DNA of 64,000 bases from Hermatobates lingyangjiaoensis (GCA_026182355.1 JAPFBL010000084.1:10213501-10277500), one strand, 5' to 3'; positions 10,510-23,815 are shown, counted from the stretch's first letter. Made by a program: numbers and translations. The notes: a model not told the origin generated them from the sequence alone.

Positions 10510-10552
10510 CTTCGGCTCCTGGTGACGACGATAGTTGAAATATAGAAGTGAG
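10510..10552 (+). ncRNA. Decayed hammerhead-like motif, family F1
   Basis: CUUC (stem I) ... CUGGUGA + C + GAC-GAUA-GUU + GAAA + UAUA + GAAGUGAG. The A6 position of the core is G, which should abolish catalysis in a hammerhead. It lies singly next to (TA)n rather than in a full palindrome. Confidence 0.45.
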
Positions 10553-10606
10553 TTATTCCTGTGTCTATCTGTGTGCTATCTTTTTTTAATTGGTTTATAT
10601 ATATAT

Positions 10607-10799
10607 ATATATTAATATTTTTTGGGAGCAGACCTTCTTTTAAACATATTTCGTTAAATGACTTGCTTATTTCCGATCTTGTATGTTTCCTACATACCTT
10701 CTTCAATTTCTTTAATGACATATAAACCAATTCTCCAAATAATTTATTTTTCATATTCACAATGGATCCGAGGTTTTTCTCTACATAGACCATTATCAA
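10607..10799 (-). pseudogene. PLE ORF N-terminal fragment
   Basis: Minus reading: VNMKNKLFGELVYMSLKKLK, KVCRKHTRSEISKSFNEICL and KEGLLPKN, then IY repeats. FGEL-[VI]-Y recurs in the fragment at 35.6 kb and YGELIH at 47.4 kb. Upstream, at about 10800-10815, a CTTGATAATGGTC segment resembles the degenerate hammerhead of the 35.7 kb copy. Truncated at (TA)n; no RT domain. Confidence 0.7.
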
Positions 10800-10849
10800 G
10801 GAAAATTATAGGGTTTGAAGAACAGGATAATTGAGAAGTAACTGGGATT

Positions 10850-11170
10850 AATCGTACCGTTTGTGACACTATGAATGTCACTTGTTAGTTAGACGCTGCC
10901 AACATTTGTTATACTCTCCCCACCCCCTCCGTGACTTTTGATGTGACTACCTGTGTGGTAAGGGAAAGGCTACCCTCATGAATGATTTCCGGCGAGTCCG
11001 GAGTTATATGGCAAATATATGAAGCCATGAAAATCATGAAGCACAACTCATTAATTAATCGTCAACACACGGGTGTTTCACGCACACTGCAGCTACTAGG
11101 TGACCAACCACCAGCTACTCGCCAAGCCGACACTCAGTCACCGCCCAGTATTCAGACCTAAGATATCTAT
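10850..11170. promoter_or_regulatory. GC-richer island, candidate regulatory element
   Basis: Mixed-composition sequence with CCACCCCCTCC, an ATTAATTAATCG homeodomain-like cluster at about 11051-11062, and CAGCTACTAGGTGACC. No coding frame. Treated as candidate intronic control DNA on composition alone. Confidence 0.3.
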
Positions 11171-11261
11171 ATGAGACAAAATGTCGTAGGAAGAATCAGA
11201 ATGAAGAAAAATAAGCTTTGAGGCCTCCTAGATTATATAAAGAAGAGTAAATAAATAAACA

Positions 11262-11600
11262 AAATATATATATATATATATATATAATTAAAGTTACAGC
11301 TAGAGAACACAAGAAAGAGGACTAACACTCACGAATCTCGACCATTTTGGCGTCTTGCTGTATTCAGGAGAGAAGAAGAAAATAAAAAGGAGAAGGAATG
11401 AAGGAACGGAGACAGTAAATGCGTCCACTGACCGATACAAAAAAAAATATATATGAGTTTTTTTTCATATATATTTTTTCCATTGAAAAAAGGAAAACAA
11501 TAGAAATAAATGCTCTGAGGCCTTTCAATGTATGTCATCAGAGAGCAAACAAAGTAAAAACTGAGAAGCTAACATAAAAGTAATGGATGAGGAAGGTAAC
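11262..11600. repeat. F7 PLE-like terminal unit with (TA)n
   Basis: (TA)n at about 11263-11286 is followed by a unit whose minus strand reads a TTTACTTTGTTTGCTCTCTGATG core, AGGCCTCAGAGCATTTATTTC and TTGTTTTCCTTTTT. The same unit recurs at 48.87-48.99 and 60.59-60.72 kb. The overall layout (core, then a Pu/Py-rich tail) parallels F4. Confidence 0.65.
11511..11547 (-). ncRNA. Hammerhead-ribozyme-like motif, family F7
   Basis: Minus strand: UGCUCU (stem I) + CUGAUGA + CAUACAUU + GAAA + GGCCU + C + AGAGCA (stem I). Stem I has six Watson-Crick pairs touching the core and stem III three (A-U, G-C, G-C), with a legal CUC site. Stem II is almost absent, so this family has the best stem I and III but the poorest stem II. 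Confidence 0.55.
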
Positions 11601-13964
11601 AAAACAGCTCATAATCATGTGGGCAATGTGATCCGCTTGGAGTAATGTTAACACTGAAGGCTTGTTGTCAGAAACACTGTCAGTGCTGCTACTTTGTAGA
11701 GAGAAGAAAGTCAAGGAAGATTATAAATAAATAATGATAAAGTAAAAAAGTGGAACAAAAATAAAATATTAACAAATTAAATAAAATAAATAGATGTAAT
11801 TTAATAGAAAATATTCCAAACTTATTATATTTGTATTAAATATAAAATAAATAATAAGCAGAAAATATAAATTACAAATATTTAACGGTTTATGTTGTTT
11901 TCAAAGGTCTACGTCCGAGGAGACAAGTGTAATAATGTAGATAACCCTGTGTAGAAAATCGACAATGTTATTTTTTTGTTTAACTCCATATATACCTATT
12001 ATTATTCAATTTCATGAACCTACAGAGTCTGTCATTAACAATGTGTTCACTCAATACATTATAGGAATTCGGTTATGCAAAAATTAGTTCAAACATGATG
12101 TATAAGTTTGGCTTGTGGCAACCGAATAATCAATTCGATTTAATATGAAATTAAACTGAAGAATTGAGAGCAACTTGATGAATATCTTCATTAAGCTGGA
12201 AGACTTTCCGTGTCGTTTAGACAGTCACTGATTATGTGAGCCACGAATATAATAGCCGCAAGAACTACTGGCCAATTTAATATTAATTATAAATAACCGT
12301 GCAACCATTAAATTTTAAATTACTACCCCTGATTTCTAAAGCAGCCATTATGCACTATCATATAACTTGATGCATGTAAATTGCATTTTTTCGAAAACTT
12401 AATAAGGAATACTGTCGATTTTTTAGGAGTCGAATTTTTTCAGGAAATATATTTAACAAGGAAATTTTAACATTCTTGACAAAACTGTGTACCGGAATTA
12501 ATTGAATAATGTTCCCACAATAGCTTTAGTGTGATGTTACAAGTTTGTATGCAGATTTCTTTCACATGGATGAGGACCATATAATGACACTAGATTACTA
12601 ATCTGAGTGGAGCCCTAGGCACGCATTATTATCTCATACAGGTTATGGTTTTGACTTCAACAAGTTTTCTTTTAGTCATGTAATAAGTTTTTTTTTAGCT
12701 TTCTTTTTTAAATGTTTTAAATGTTTTTAAATGTTTTTGAGTGTACACTACTATTTAAATTTACTTTCAACTTCGTACATTAAGGTACTTTTCGAAGATT
12801 AATTCTTTTAATATAAAAATAACTGTAGAACCCAAAACAATATGGCACATTTTGCTTTATTCCATAAAGGGAATACTTTTTCTCTTTGCTGGGAATGTCG
12901 TAACTCTGTTAAGTATATAAAATTTATAATTATATTAAATACAGCATTTCAAATTCTCTGTCAGTTAGAGTTACGATAAAAGACTGTTTATTCACATTGC
13001 TCCTAATATCAACTCTGTTTTTATTGTCTTTGACTTTTTTAATTTTTTCATTCAAGGAATAAGTATAAAATAGTGCTTCTACCATTGTCTTGGGATAAAG
13101 CATTTTGGAAAGAGCTGGGATTTTTATTGAAGTGTAAAGGAGTGACTTCGCATTACCCCTTGAAGAAACCATAAACGGTAGGGGATTCTCTCATGCCTCC
13201 AAACGCTTTTTTCATATTTGTTATTCAAAAGAGAACTGTTACTTTCATATAAACTCGTGTACAATGGAAGTTCAACATGTCGTTTACCAACTTATTACTT
13301 CATATTGTTTAATGTGCGAAAGTAAATGTACTATTTCATGAAAGTTTATTTGTTAATAATACTATTATATTACAACACTTTCTCGGACTACAGAATCATG
13401 TAGTTAATTCTTTTAAATTCCTTGCTCTAAATTTTTAATTATTTAAAAAATTTTTTATTTGTGTATATTTTTTTCATGGTACTTTTTAAAATAAGTAATT
13501 TTAATTTTACTTCTAATCCATTTAACTATAATTATTTCATACATAAAAATTCTGTGGTGGACTACATTTAACTTTACCATAAGTAAACATATTATCAAAC
13601 TCATTGAGAATCAATTTGATTTTGTAGGTATTTTAATGTAGCTATCATCAGTATATTTTCTTGAACTCTGTGGTGACAGATAATCCAACATTTTTGACAA
13701 TCAATTTAATGACTTCATTTATTTTGTAAATTATAACAATAATAGAATCATAGTATTGAAATAATCTGACCATTTACAAAACAACGAGATTTTTCTAATA
13801 ATATATTTGAATATAATTAATTTTATTTGCTCGATTCCGATGAACAAATTTTTAATTTAACGTAAAGATATACAAGAAGTATGACAAGAAGAGATCATTA
13901 GAAATTGAGTTTGGCGTGTATCAGGATAGATATTGTCTCTTCTAACAGTCAGAAATTATTGATA
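11601..13964. other. Unassigned AT-rich intronic sequence
   Basis: No repeat or PLE unit recognised. The minus open frame at 12930-13172 is 80 codons without a recognisable motif and probably arises by chance. Confidence 0.5.
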
Positions 13965-14770
13965 TTTGTACTTTACTATAAGTAAAGCATAGTGATCATG
14001 AAAAAATTCAATCTCGACATTTTGACGGAATCACATGTTTTCAGGTCCTCAAAGTCGTTTTATGACGTTTTTTTTCATGATATCTAAGTGGGTGGGTGTA
14101 TATCCAAAAGCTTGTGTACACCCTACGGTCAAGGATCTTTTATAGATAAAATTGATATTTTACACGAAAATGAATCTCATAATATAGATGAACCCTATTG
14201 TTTGGGAGCAATTATGCATGATGGTAAAGTCACTTTTTTTTGTCCAAAATGTGTTTTTAGAGCAATTTTTTTTCTCATAAACTACTAATTCTAGAGTCTT
14301 GAAATTTTGGGATTATCTTTGAGATTGCAAAAGCAATAACTGAAAAAATCCTCATATTTGTAAAATTACAGACATTTTTTTTTTCATTAAAATGTAAAAA
14401 TGTTCACCTGTTATTCGATTTGAAAGCTTCTCAGGACGATAGAAACTATACCAATTGACAGATCAAAATAACATTATAACCAAAAAATAGTGCATTATGT
14501 GAAAATGAGTTGAGGCTAACATTTTTAAAATTACAGGAACTAAAAGGGCGTTAAGGTCAATTTTATGTTTTGAGAAAGTGTTTTTTTGTTGAAGAGTTAT
14601 AAAATGTTGCGAGAAATTTTAAAAAAAAATTAGCGATATAAAAAAAAATTCTGTGAAATTCCAATTACAGCAAAGAGCATAAAGCTCTTAATTTTAATGA
14701 AAAACTGAATATTCATCCCCGACTAATGGATCACCTGCTGTACTTGTCGGATTTGTTTACATTTATTTAC
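13965..14770. repeat. Dispersed repeat family R1, copy b
   Basis: Starts TTTACTATAAGTAAAGCATAG, then ATCATGA..AATCTCGACATTTTGAC, GGGTGGGTGTATATCCAAAAGC, and later CCAATTGACAGATCAAAATAA; the 40.3 kb copy has the same blocks in order. The end TTGTCGGATTTGTTTACAT matches copy a. The 66-codon frame at 14088-14288 lies inside the repeat and has no family match. Confidence 0.55.
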
Positions 14771-16540
14771 TTTGTTTATATTGACTTAATGAATATATTG
14801 TCACAGTGAATATACTGAAATGAAATTTATGTTTAGAGGTTTAATAAAAAAAAATTGATATGATTAAATGACTTAATATTCGAGTAACAAGAATAAAATT
14901 CTTACATATAAAAAATCAACGCCAATCAAACATATAATTGATGATGTTTTCCGTTGATGGATTTGTCTAAAAAAATGCTCTAATCAATCTATATGCTGCA
15001 CTATTCAACAACACTTAATGTCATATGTAGATCTTTTTATACTTATGAATCATATTAACTTTGGGTGGCATTGAAATATAACGAATGGACAATTTCATCA
15101 TATAGAAGATCTACTATGTTCTTGACAAATGCTTAGTTCTTTTACTATTCTAGTCTAATAGTTAATATTTATACTTTTCATAAATTTCAATCGTACAGCT
15201 ATAAAAATTTAAATTATTCAGAATAACCAGCTTTGAATTTGATTTGAGTGTGCAAAACTGGCTAATTACTGATATTTTTTTCTCAATATATATTTACAGA
15301 AACTTTTTCTTGGAGTACAGCTCGCAGGAAAAAGCTAACACTCGCCCAGAGTAGATCAGATTTTTATAATTTTTGACAAAGGGAAAGAAAAGTGATTTCA
15401 TATATAACACTAGCATGTCATAAAATTGCAAGTATAATAATTTTATGAATGATCAAAATATAAAACATACTTCAAAATTGAAAACATTCTTTGAAAAATT
15501 TGTTGTATAATCAAATTTTTTGCTTGATTCAAATGAAATATGCTGTGCGATAGACCATGCAAGATTCTTGACCTTTATTGAAATAAGACACTTTATGTGT
15601 ATAAATTCTAATGAAATTATTATATAAATCAGTAAGGAAATGTCGTTTACCATCACGTAGGTTGTTGGTATTCATTTTGACTAAAAAATTTTAAAACAAA
15701 AGTTTAAACTTTTGTAAAATATAAAATTATCATGTTCTTAGGTGACTTTAACTACAATATCAAACCAAAAAACTTCTTTTGTAGTTATTTAATCCAATAA
15801 AATTTATATTCATTATTAGAACGAGACTTAGTTACAACTAATTGAAATGATCAATTAGATGTCATTGTTTGTAGACGTCTAATTGTACAGCGGTAGTTAA
15901 TGAATCTTACTTATCCGATCCCAAACCAATATACGTGATATTGGACCAACTAGAACAGGAAGTTCAATTTTTAATCATATCTACAGAAATGGTTTGGGCT
16001 AATGAATATATTTAATTCATAAGAGTAGTTAAATAAAATTGAAAAAAGAAATTAATTGTTTGTCAAGAAGTTTGACATTATTTATCTTATAATAAAGTTG
16101 AGGGTAGGCCACTCCAGATTTTTTTCTTATTTTCTGTAGATTCTAAACCTGAAATTTGACTGTTCTAATTAAATTAGTCAAGGAAACATAAACTATCTCC
16201 GATTTTGCTAAAGGCTTTCCTTTGAAGGAATTTCACCCAAAAACAATAACCTCATACAAAAAAGGAGTTATTTTTGTGTCAATTTTAATTTTAATTTAAT
16301 GTTAGAATACAAGTACCTCGAGAATGATTGATTCTAAAATTAAATTAATAAGGAATGAGTGAAGTGTTGTTAACCTACCGTACACTAAGAGCGCTAGTTT
16401 AACGTGGGTTTGTTTATCAATTGTTATCTCTGTGTTATATTTATAGTTGTATTTTGTCTTCTCTTAACTATTATTTGACTGTTCTTTCAGTTTCTTATAC
16501 CTGAAAATGACCTGCGAGGTTGATAGCTTGTGTTTTCTCC
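14771..16540. other. Unassigned AT-rich intronic sequence
   Basis: Nothing supportable apart from a short hairpin near 15687-15712 (AAACAAAAGTTTAAACTTTTG). Confidence 0.5.
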
Positions 16541-16544
16541 TATA

Positions 16545-16606
16545 ATATAGTTACAAATCTGCTGTACTATTTAAGAATAGATGCTTGGATGAAGATCTTC
16601 TGCCAG

Positions 16607-16645
<39 letters not shown>
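16545..16645 (+). pseudogene. PLE ORF N-terminal fragment joined to (TA)n
   Basis: Plus reading YSYKSAVLFKNRCLDEDLLPAY, then IY from (TA)n at about 16609-16643. It aligns with AEAAVYYNKTCLQENLLPIY at 60.4 kb. It is the only PLE trace within several kb of the homeobox exon, about 310 bp upstream of it. Confidence 0.65.
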
Positions 16646-16646
<1 letters not shown>

Positions 16647-16956
16647 AACTATTGTAGTCAAGTAATTGAATTAATTATTAAATTTGTTTATAAAAGTAAT
16701 GTGATGGAACTTGAATGCTGAAAAACTTGAGAAAATTTTGATGAATAGTGAGAACTGATATTTCAACGAAGGTCTGATGATACGCCATATGACATACTTT
16801 GTTGTGTTGTACATATGTTAATTTAATGAATGTATAGAGGGTGACAGGAGATTAATTGAAGAATACCAAGTGTTGTTGTTATTGGGTGTTTGTTGCATGT
16901 CAAGTAGACTAAGCGTGCAAGTTCTTTTGTTATGACAGCCTGTTTGTCTGTTTCAG

Positions 16957-17033
16957 CACCCCTACCCCTCGGAGGACCAGAAGAAGCAGTTGGCTCAGGA
17001 CACCGGTCTCACGATCCTTCAAGTTAATAACTG
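16957..17033 (+). CDS. hth: Internal homeobox exon of a Meis/Homothorax TALE-class gene
   Basis: The exon is 77 nt, opens after a pyrimidine-rich acceptor ending TTTCAG and closes before GTGAGTG. It translates from its first base as 25 codons, [14 protein letters not shown] then [11 protein letters not shown], plus TG, the first two bases of a Trp codon. This is the part of the TALE homeodomain just after the three-residue loop extension and runs into recognition helix 3 at the invariant W. Known family facts: Meis/Hth proteins are nuclear DNA-binding cofactors of Exd/Pbx and Hox proteins that recognise TGACAG, and vertebrate Meis genes have a matching 77-nt exon. Asp rather than Glu in SEDQ agrees with arthropod Homothorax. 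No partner exon was found in the window, so both flanking introns are very long (over 16.9 kb and over 46.9 kb). PREP/TGIF are less likely because those homeodomains differ in this stretch. No Meis-type duplicate is present here. Confidence 0.95.
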
Positions 17034-17300
17034 GTGAGTGCCAGCGCCCTCTGCTAATATCCACCACCCTCCCTTGATTCCAACAAATCCCATTTCTGCT
17101 TGGGCAACAATTAGTCTGTCGCAGCCTGCAACCCCTTGTAATTACAGCAATTAATCAGACACCATGTGGCTGTGCGCTCGTGACAGCGCTCCACCGGTCC
17201 CTCTTCCATTTTCACTTGCGTCACCCTTCCTTCAAGGCCCCACCCACTTCTCTAACGCTATCCACTAAATCTTAATTCACTTGTTCCAATAAAGAATCCT
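17034..17300 (+). promoter_or_regulatory. Conserved-looking intronic flank downstream of the homeobox exon
   Basis: The first 260 bases of the intron are much richer in C than the surroundings. They contain a homeodomain-type cluster near 17138-17158 (TAATTAC, then AATTAATC) and several CCACC/CACCC runs. Sequence next to developmental-gene exons is often conserved for splicing or enhancer function. The assignment is inference from composition and motif only. Confidence 0.3.
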
Positions 17301-17745
17301 TTTCTCTCCATTAATCTGTATTAGCTATATCCGCTTAACTTGTATTTAATCTATAGAAACCTCTTCTCACCATCGTCTGCGGAGTCATTCCACGTTTTTT
17401 TTGTTAATGGGTTTACTTTTACCTTTCTCTTTAAATAACCAGATTTGAACGAAACTAGTTTTTCCAAACGTTTAGGTCCAATATTGATTTTATGTTTTGA
17501 AATCGCTTGATAAAAATTTATTTTTTTTTTGTTTTATCGATAAATTGAATGTTCACAATTATGTAGATGGAAGAGATTGCTACTACATGGTTTCAGAAAC
17601 CAATTGAATAGGTGGGTCTAAAACTTAAATATGTCGATAGGACTGTACTACAAACAACAGTTTAGCCAGGAGTCCTAACACTAGTATAATCGTTTTATTA
17701 AGAGGGTTTACAGAAGGGTAATGAAGATAATTCACTTGTGATCGA
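17301..17745. other. Unassigned intronic sequence
   Basis: AT-rich sequence between two GC-richer blocks; no feature seen. Confidence 0.4.
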
Positions 17746-17749
17746 AGCA

Positions 17750-18060
17750 GGAAAGAATAAAAGGGAGAGGACCGAGTGAATAGGTGGGTGGGGTTGGGTG
17801 TTTTTTGCCGCTCTATGATTAATTAAGCGGTGGTTGGGATTGTCTTTACGGCATCTACCTGTTGGCCGCTGCTCGCAGTCAGTAGCCTCTGCTGTAAACT
17901 CTCTCCCCTTTACGACCCGCCTACTCCCTCATCCGCGCCCCCTCCTGATAACCTGATAAAGTGCTCTTCCACGCCCGGATTACTCGTTTCCTTTAATTGG
18001 AAAACCCTGCCTCATCGTTTAAATGACCCCTCTACTATTCTCGGGTAGTCTTTTCTGTTC
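17750..18060. promoter_or_regulatory. GC-richer island, candidate regulatory element
   Basis: G-rich start (GGTGGGTGGGGTTGGG) followed by C-rich text (CTCCCTCATCCGCGCCCCCT). A 72-codon plus frame crosses it, but its proline-rich translation has no domain and no splice context. Located 0.7 kb after the homeobox exon. Confidence 0.3.
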
Positions 18061-21000
18061 CCAATGACTTCGATAAAACACATGATCCAAGTCCAATTTA
18101 CCTGTCATTTACTGAACCTATATGGACTGTAGTACCTCTGAAGACATACTGACGCTGTTTGCTTCAACTTATCATTAATGTGGACCGAAGTTTTTATAAA
18201 CTGTTTCAGAGAGGCAAGACTAATTCATTGCTAATTCCTAGGATAGTGAAGCATGTATAAAAAAACAAAGCCTTTTGACTACTCAAGAAGTCTGACATAG
18301 AATCGAGTCTTTGTCAACATACTGGAAAAGTTTTGCTCAAAGCGATTTAGTTAAATTTCCATTTATTCTATTCCATTAGAGGTTTAAAATGAATAAATGA
18401 ACATTTTTAAAACAACTGTCCTATATTAGCATTACACTATTTTTGAAATTGATATCAAATTTAGTATGTTTATAATCATTGTAATACATTTGTTCAGGGT
18501 TTGTATGAAATGGATCAGCTGTTTAATATTTCTTTATTCCACCCGTCACTAGAAGTCCAGAATCCATTGAAATATGTAAACTTAGGGAATAAAATTATTT
18601 CGTTTTTTTTTCTCTTTCAACTGCGTCATAAGTTATACTGATGATTTAAATTTTGAACTGAAATAATATGGAAATTTCTTTGAATTTAGTTAAAACCAGA
18701 AAATTATTTTCAAATCTGTTCAGTTTGTGAGAAAAAAGTTGGTTTATGAGAACGTTATTTATATTTATTTTTCGTAAAATATGTATACATCTTATGGTTT
18801 AGTACAATGGTATCTGCATATGTTAATTTTCACTTTATGATAATTTATGTGTAATAATTATGAGAAAAATCAGTTATGGGATTTAAGCAGATTTTGATAC
18901 CTTTAGAACCATTGTCCCATGCTTTTGTTGATGATGTTCGTGCTCTATGGTGCTTATCTACTTTTTATCTGGATTTGCTACTCATTGCACCCTTTAATGA
19001 ATTATAATTAATTTTAAAAAGAAAATTCTCCTTGTTTAAAATGAAATTTTTTGGACTTGTGAATGTTTTCTTCGGTAATTAACATTGCAATGCAGAAGTT
19101 TTTTACACTGAAGTACTTATCGTATTTGAGTGGAAATCATTAGTTGTGTGTGCTTTCTCTGCTTTTGACTTCGATGTTTTAGTTATTTGCCTATTTTGGC
19201 TGCAATTCGTTTATCAATAAATTTCAAATTAAATGGTTTAATGCAGTATTAAACCAGTGTAATATCCATTAATTTTTATGAAACAGAACTGAGAGAAAAA
19301 TTTTAATTTACTGATTAAAGTGAGAGAGTAGAGGAGATGAATAAGTATTTTTAATTTACGTGATTTTTTTTGTATTATTAATCAAAAAGCAGTTATTTAG
19401 ATCTCAGACTCAGATCTTCTGTCACAAGTGGTTTTTGTCACTTGTAGGCAACAACTCAATCTTGTTCACTTCTGGACTACAATCTTGTTCTCCTAAACAC
19501 CAGTTCTCTCTCAATCCATGTTAGCATTAACTGTTCTTTTGTAACTTTTACAACTTAAAAATTATTTTGCATAATATCATATAGCGGTTTTTACTAATTA
19601 TAATAATACATATCAATCACGTTTCATCCTTAATATAACATTCAAACGTCACGAATGAAACTTGAATGCAACAAATACCTATCTACTTACTTCAAGGCCA
19701 GTTCTTCTGTGCATTGTATATTCAAAAATCGAAATAGTTTACCCTTCTGTATTTTTCATATCCTTCTAAGACAGTTTGTGGCCAAAATTGTTGAAAATCA
19801 TTATTGCTTGTCTCCTTTCTGTGTTTCTGACTTTGAAGTTTTAGTTATTTGCCCATTTGGATCACAATTCGCTTATAGAGCAATAGCAATTTAATGAAGA
19901 AGGTGTTTGGTTTTTTCTTTATATTATTTAAAACTGAAAAGGGAGAATAAAAATAAACAGTAAGGATCTCATTGATGAACATTATAGTTCGATTGATGAG
20001 CATTAATGATTATCTATTTTCTTGTCTAAAGTTATAGCCTGTATAAACTTTGCGTTAAAAGAAGGTTTTATTAAGTTATTAATTAATTATTAAAACTCTC
20101 AATTTTATGTTAAACATGAACGAAAAATTCATGTAGAATTAACCTGACACGTAGAGTTGTGTATTATTATTGTTAGTTTCCCATATGCCGCTATGATTGG
20201 TGAGGTTCATCGATGCAGGATTACTTCGACATCAGTTCTTTTAAACAATCACTCTGATTTACGCAATGAGGTTAAAATAGTAGGTGATTTATAGGCCGCA
20301 TAATGTATATGAGTTGTGTATAGTAGTATAGAGTGTATGTAGTATATGTACAGTAGAACTTTGTGTATAGTAGCTTTCTGTATAGTCACATAATATGTAT
20401 ACGAGGTAGTTAGTAGCAGAGAAGGGGGTTAGGCAACTTTTGTTGATTCGATCCAGATTGTCATTCCTCTCAGCCTCAGACCTGATTTGAATGTCTCATA
20501 CCATCACGGCATCTCCCACAATGATGAACAACTAGCGATCATCGTCTGCAACAACTCAGAATTACTCCGGCAAAGTTCAATACATATTGATAAAACCTAC
20601 TATATCATCACATTGTACATATTTAGTTTCATTTTTCGGAAATTATATTAAAGCATACTTAATTTTATTGTGTACCTGGGACAATTTCTTAAGGCCCCAA
20701 GAAATTTATTTTTTTTCCTAAAGACATTTTTAATAAAGTATCATGCTCTTACTTTTCACGGGAAGCCTTCATTATATTCCAATGGTTGGTGTAATGAACA
20801 AATAAAAGATGTAAAAATGTTTAACAATCAAAGCTCCTCATCTATTTTTTTTTTCTTTCAGAATTTAAATTTAATTTTTAATTGTTCAATGATTAGAGAA
20901 TGCTTTTTTGCTAATCAGGTATTGATTTATTTAAAAAATAAATAAAGGTGGGCATGTTTGAGTTCCACAATTCATTATTATATTACGAGTATATTAAAAA

Positions 21001-22425
21001 AAAACAACAACCAGATATATAAAAATGTGAAACCTATCTCAAAAATAAAGAAACTGTACTTCCAGAAAGTAAATTATTTTATTGATACATTCGCGTTAAA
21101 ATATTTTATTTTAAAAAATAGCGATTCACCGCTCTTACTAAAGTCTTCCTGTAAACATTGGGTGTTTCCAAACTTTCAAATCTTAGCATCCTAATGTTAT
21201 TATACCGCTACTGTAAGTAACCAAAATTTACTTCCATATTAAATTAGAAGTATATTTTATGTTCATATTTTAGATAGAGTACACAAAAGAAGCGGAATGA
21301 TGTAATAAGCTCATACATGCTGTAGAAAATGGAATGTTTTCTCTTCATGAACAAGGAGCCTAATTAATTAACACCTCTTTGTGTTGATATTCTCAATAAA
21401 TGAGCTTTGCTATTAGCATATTTGTGTGACTTTTATAACTTGTCACACTTTTACGGTTTCACTAGTATTCTATTTTTTTTTTTAATCAATATTTCTGTTG
21501 TTACAAATAGTTAAATTTGAGCAACGAGTACATTTGTACAATATCCTGCAATGAATTTTATAAATGTTGGTATATTAATTATACTTTTGTATTGTGTCTA
21601 ACTTCAGTTTAAATTCAGATATTGTGTAAATTATTGTAAAATTGTGTGAGTTTCACAAGTAAAATTCTAACAAAGTTAGCTTAATAAAGATGTCATAAAA
21701 ATATTTTAATTCAACTGATTTTAGTGCTATATGTTTGCGGGAATCTGTTGAAGAAATTTTACTCAAAATTATTCACTAGAAATATGTAAGATGTATACAG
21801 GGTCACATGTGAATTGTTTTAGATTCACCTTTTCACTTTACGAATGCAATGTGTGAGTGTCACAAAGCCTTGCTTTGCTGTTGATGTGCAAGTACCACAT
21901 ATCATATCGAGTGATATCATTGAATATTTAAGGGTTTCGTCAAGCAGATGTTGCAAGATAAGTGACTTCAGCAAATTCTTGCTCTCAGCTATCTAGTAGT
22001 ATTGGTAATGAAATGAGATGATAACGAAAGACATGCTGAATTTTCTAAAAGAATAATAACTAATCACAAATAGTCTCTTTTAGAACATTTAATTCAACTA
22101 AATTGTATTAATAAAACTTCTAGAGATTAATTATGCTAATCTGTAGGGGAGCGTAACTTGGCCTGCCTGTTCATTTGTGTACTTGTGTTTTACACGAAAT
22201 CAGTGAGAAGATTTAATTTAAGTTAAAAAAAAACTTAAGCAAATTCAAATTAAACTTGGGGCTTCTGAAACAAATTAACAACAAAGTAAAGAGTGGGAAA
22301 GTAGTTGGTTTTTATTTCAACGATCCCATAATGTACACGAATCAGTTTCTCTTTCTTGTAGCTATCTCAGTATTGGGTATTGGCTATTTAATATTGAACA
22401 GTCGAGGTGAAAATGCAATTTAATG
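18061..22425. other. Unassigned AT-rich intronic block
   Basis: Mostly featureless. One imperfect direct duplication of about 90 bp occurs at about 19150-19240 and 19800-19890 (shared TTTGACTTCGATGTTTTAGT / CTTTGAAGTTTTAG, AGTTATTTGCC, CAATTCG). A GC-moderate patch at 20400-20590 has no motif I can name. Confidence 0.45.
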
Positions 22426-22429
22426 AATG

Positions 22430-22650
22430 TATATTCGAAGGAAGATCGATACAGATAGCTGTTTAGAGGAAGGGAGTTTGTATTAGTAGTGATGGTTGTC
22501 TCCCATGGGTAATATCACCCGCTAATGGCAGGACAATCTGCAAACACCTTTTTAATGAACTATCTGCAGGAAATGAAACCTCCCCTTCTGCTTTGCTCCC
22601 ATTCATTACACCTTCTCCCATTTCACCCTTTTATATTTCTAAAGTAGGAC
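22430..22650. promoter_or_regulatory. GC-richer island, candidate regulatory element
   Basis: Contains GGTTGTCTCCCATGGG, CCGCTAATGGCAGGACAATC and GCAAACACC (forkhead-like). It is bordered on both sides by AT-rich sequence. No reading frame. Confidence 0.3.
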
Positions 22651-23815
22651 TGAAAACATCTTTATTCTACCTCCTTTCTCATAACTGCCCTAAAGAAGGC
22701 GAAAAAAAGTCGTAATTTTAGATTTTAATTGGAAAACGTAAAATAATTTATCATATTTTGAAAGATATTTACGCTGAATGGCTTTTGAAGAAAGAATCCA
22801 TTAAAAATAATTTGGTGGTATGCTACGAAACGGGTCTATGTGTCAGAATATTTATAGAGATACACGATGAGTTCTATTGCAAACATTTTTCGTCATTATT
22901 TTCATACTATGATTCATATTGTATTGTTAATAAATTGTTGAAACTTATGTAGGTGCTATATATTTTGTTTTCTTACTTTCCTCAGAAAAATGTAGAAAAT
23001 TTCATTGAATATCTAAGAAAATATCCAATTATGTGATGGTGCACCAAAAGAGTCATAATGATACGAAATTCTTACAATCCTGGAATTAGTGAGGAAATGT
23101 TTAAGTTTGGACAAAATTTCAGTTTGTCCTTTATCTTTTAGCTCCAACAGCAATATGCGAATTGCTGAAGGAATATCCCAAGTTGAGGGACCTAATTAAA
23201 TTAAAAAGTTTATTATTGGGAAAATAATATTACTCTTTAAAGATTTAAGTTAAACTCACCAAAATGGAATGAAGCTTTCTTCTACTTAGTTACAAGCTCT
23301 TAATGTTTGAACAACGCAAGTAACTTTGTAGGTGAACAAGTTATCGTAGGATTAGCTTCGCTTTATATAGCTATAAATTGAATAGTGGTTCCAGGTTTAA
23401 GTCTTTTTCAGTGAATTCAGCTCCTCGTCTGACTCATTTTTTTTTAATCTGCTACTGACATATTAACTCCGTCTGGACTGGAAAATACAAACCAGGGCCA
23501 TAACAAACAAGGGTTACCAACCATCTGCCGGCAAATGTTCTACGGAGTAGACCAACCAAACTGCTTCTTTTTTGTGTAAAAAAAAATGTTTTTACACCAC
23601 CGTAAAAGCATTGATTTATTTTTTTAAGCGGGAAATGAACTAATAGAACAAGTTACTTATGATTTTATAATGTATATGAAGAAGTCTTTATTATTAACAT
23701 ATGCAATCTATATAAATAAAATAATGATTTTGTCTGTACATTGCTTAGAACTGACACATTTCAAGTTTTCTTTACGTTTCATACATTCGAAAAACCAAAT
23801 CCACCCTTAAAAAAA
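22651..23815. other. Unassigned AT-rich intronic sequence
   Basis: No feature recognised. Confidence 0.45.

Noticed and set aside
12930..13172. 80-codon minus frame
   Set aside because: No domain, no conserved motif and no element boundaries nearby.
17830..18048. Possible second homeobox exon just downstream
   Set aside because: The 72-codon frame has no FINARRR-type sequence that should follow VNNW, and no matching acceptor with the needed phase was seen.
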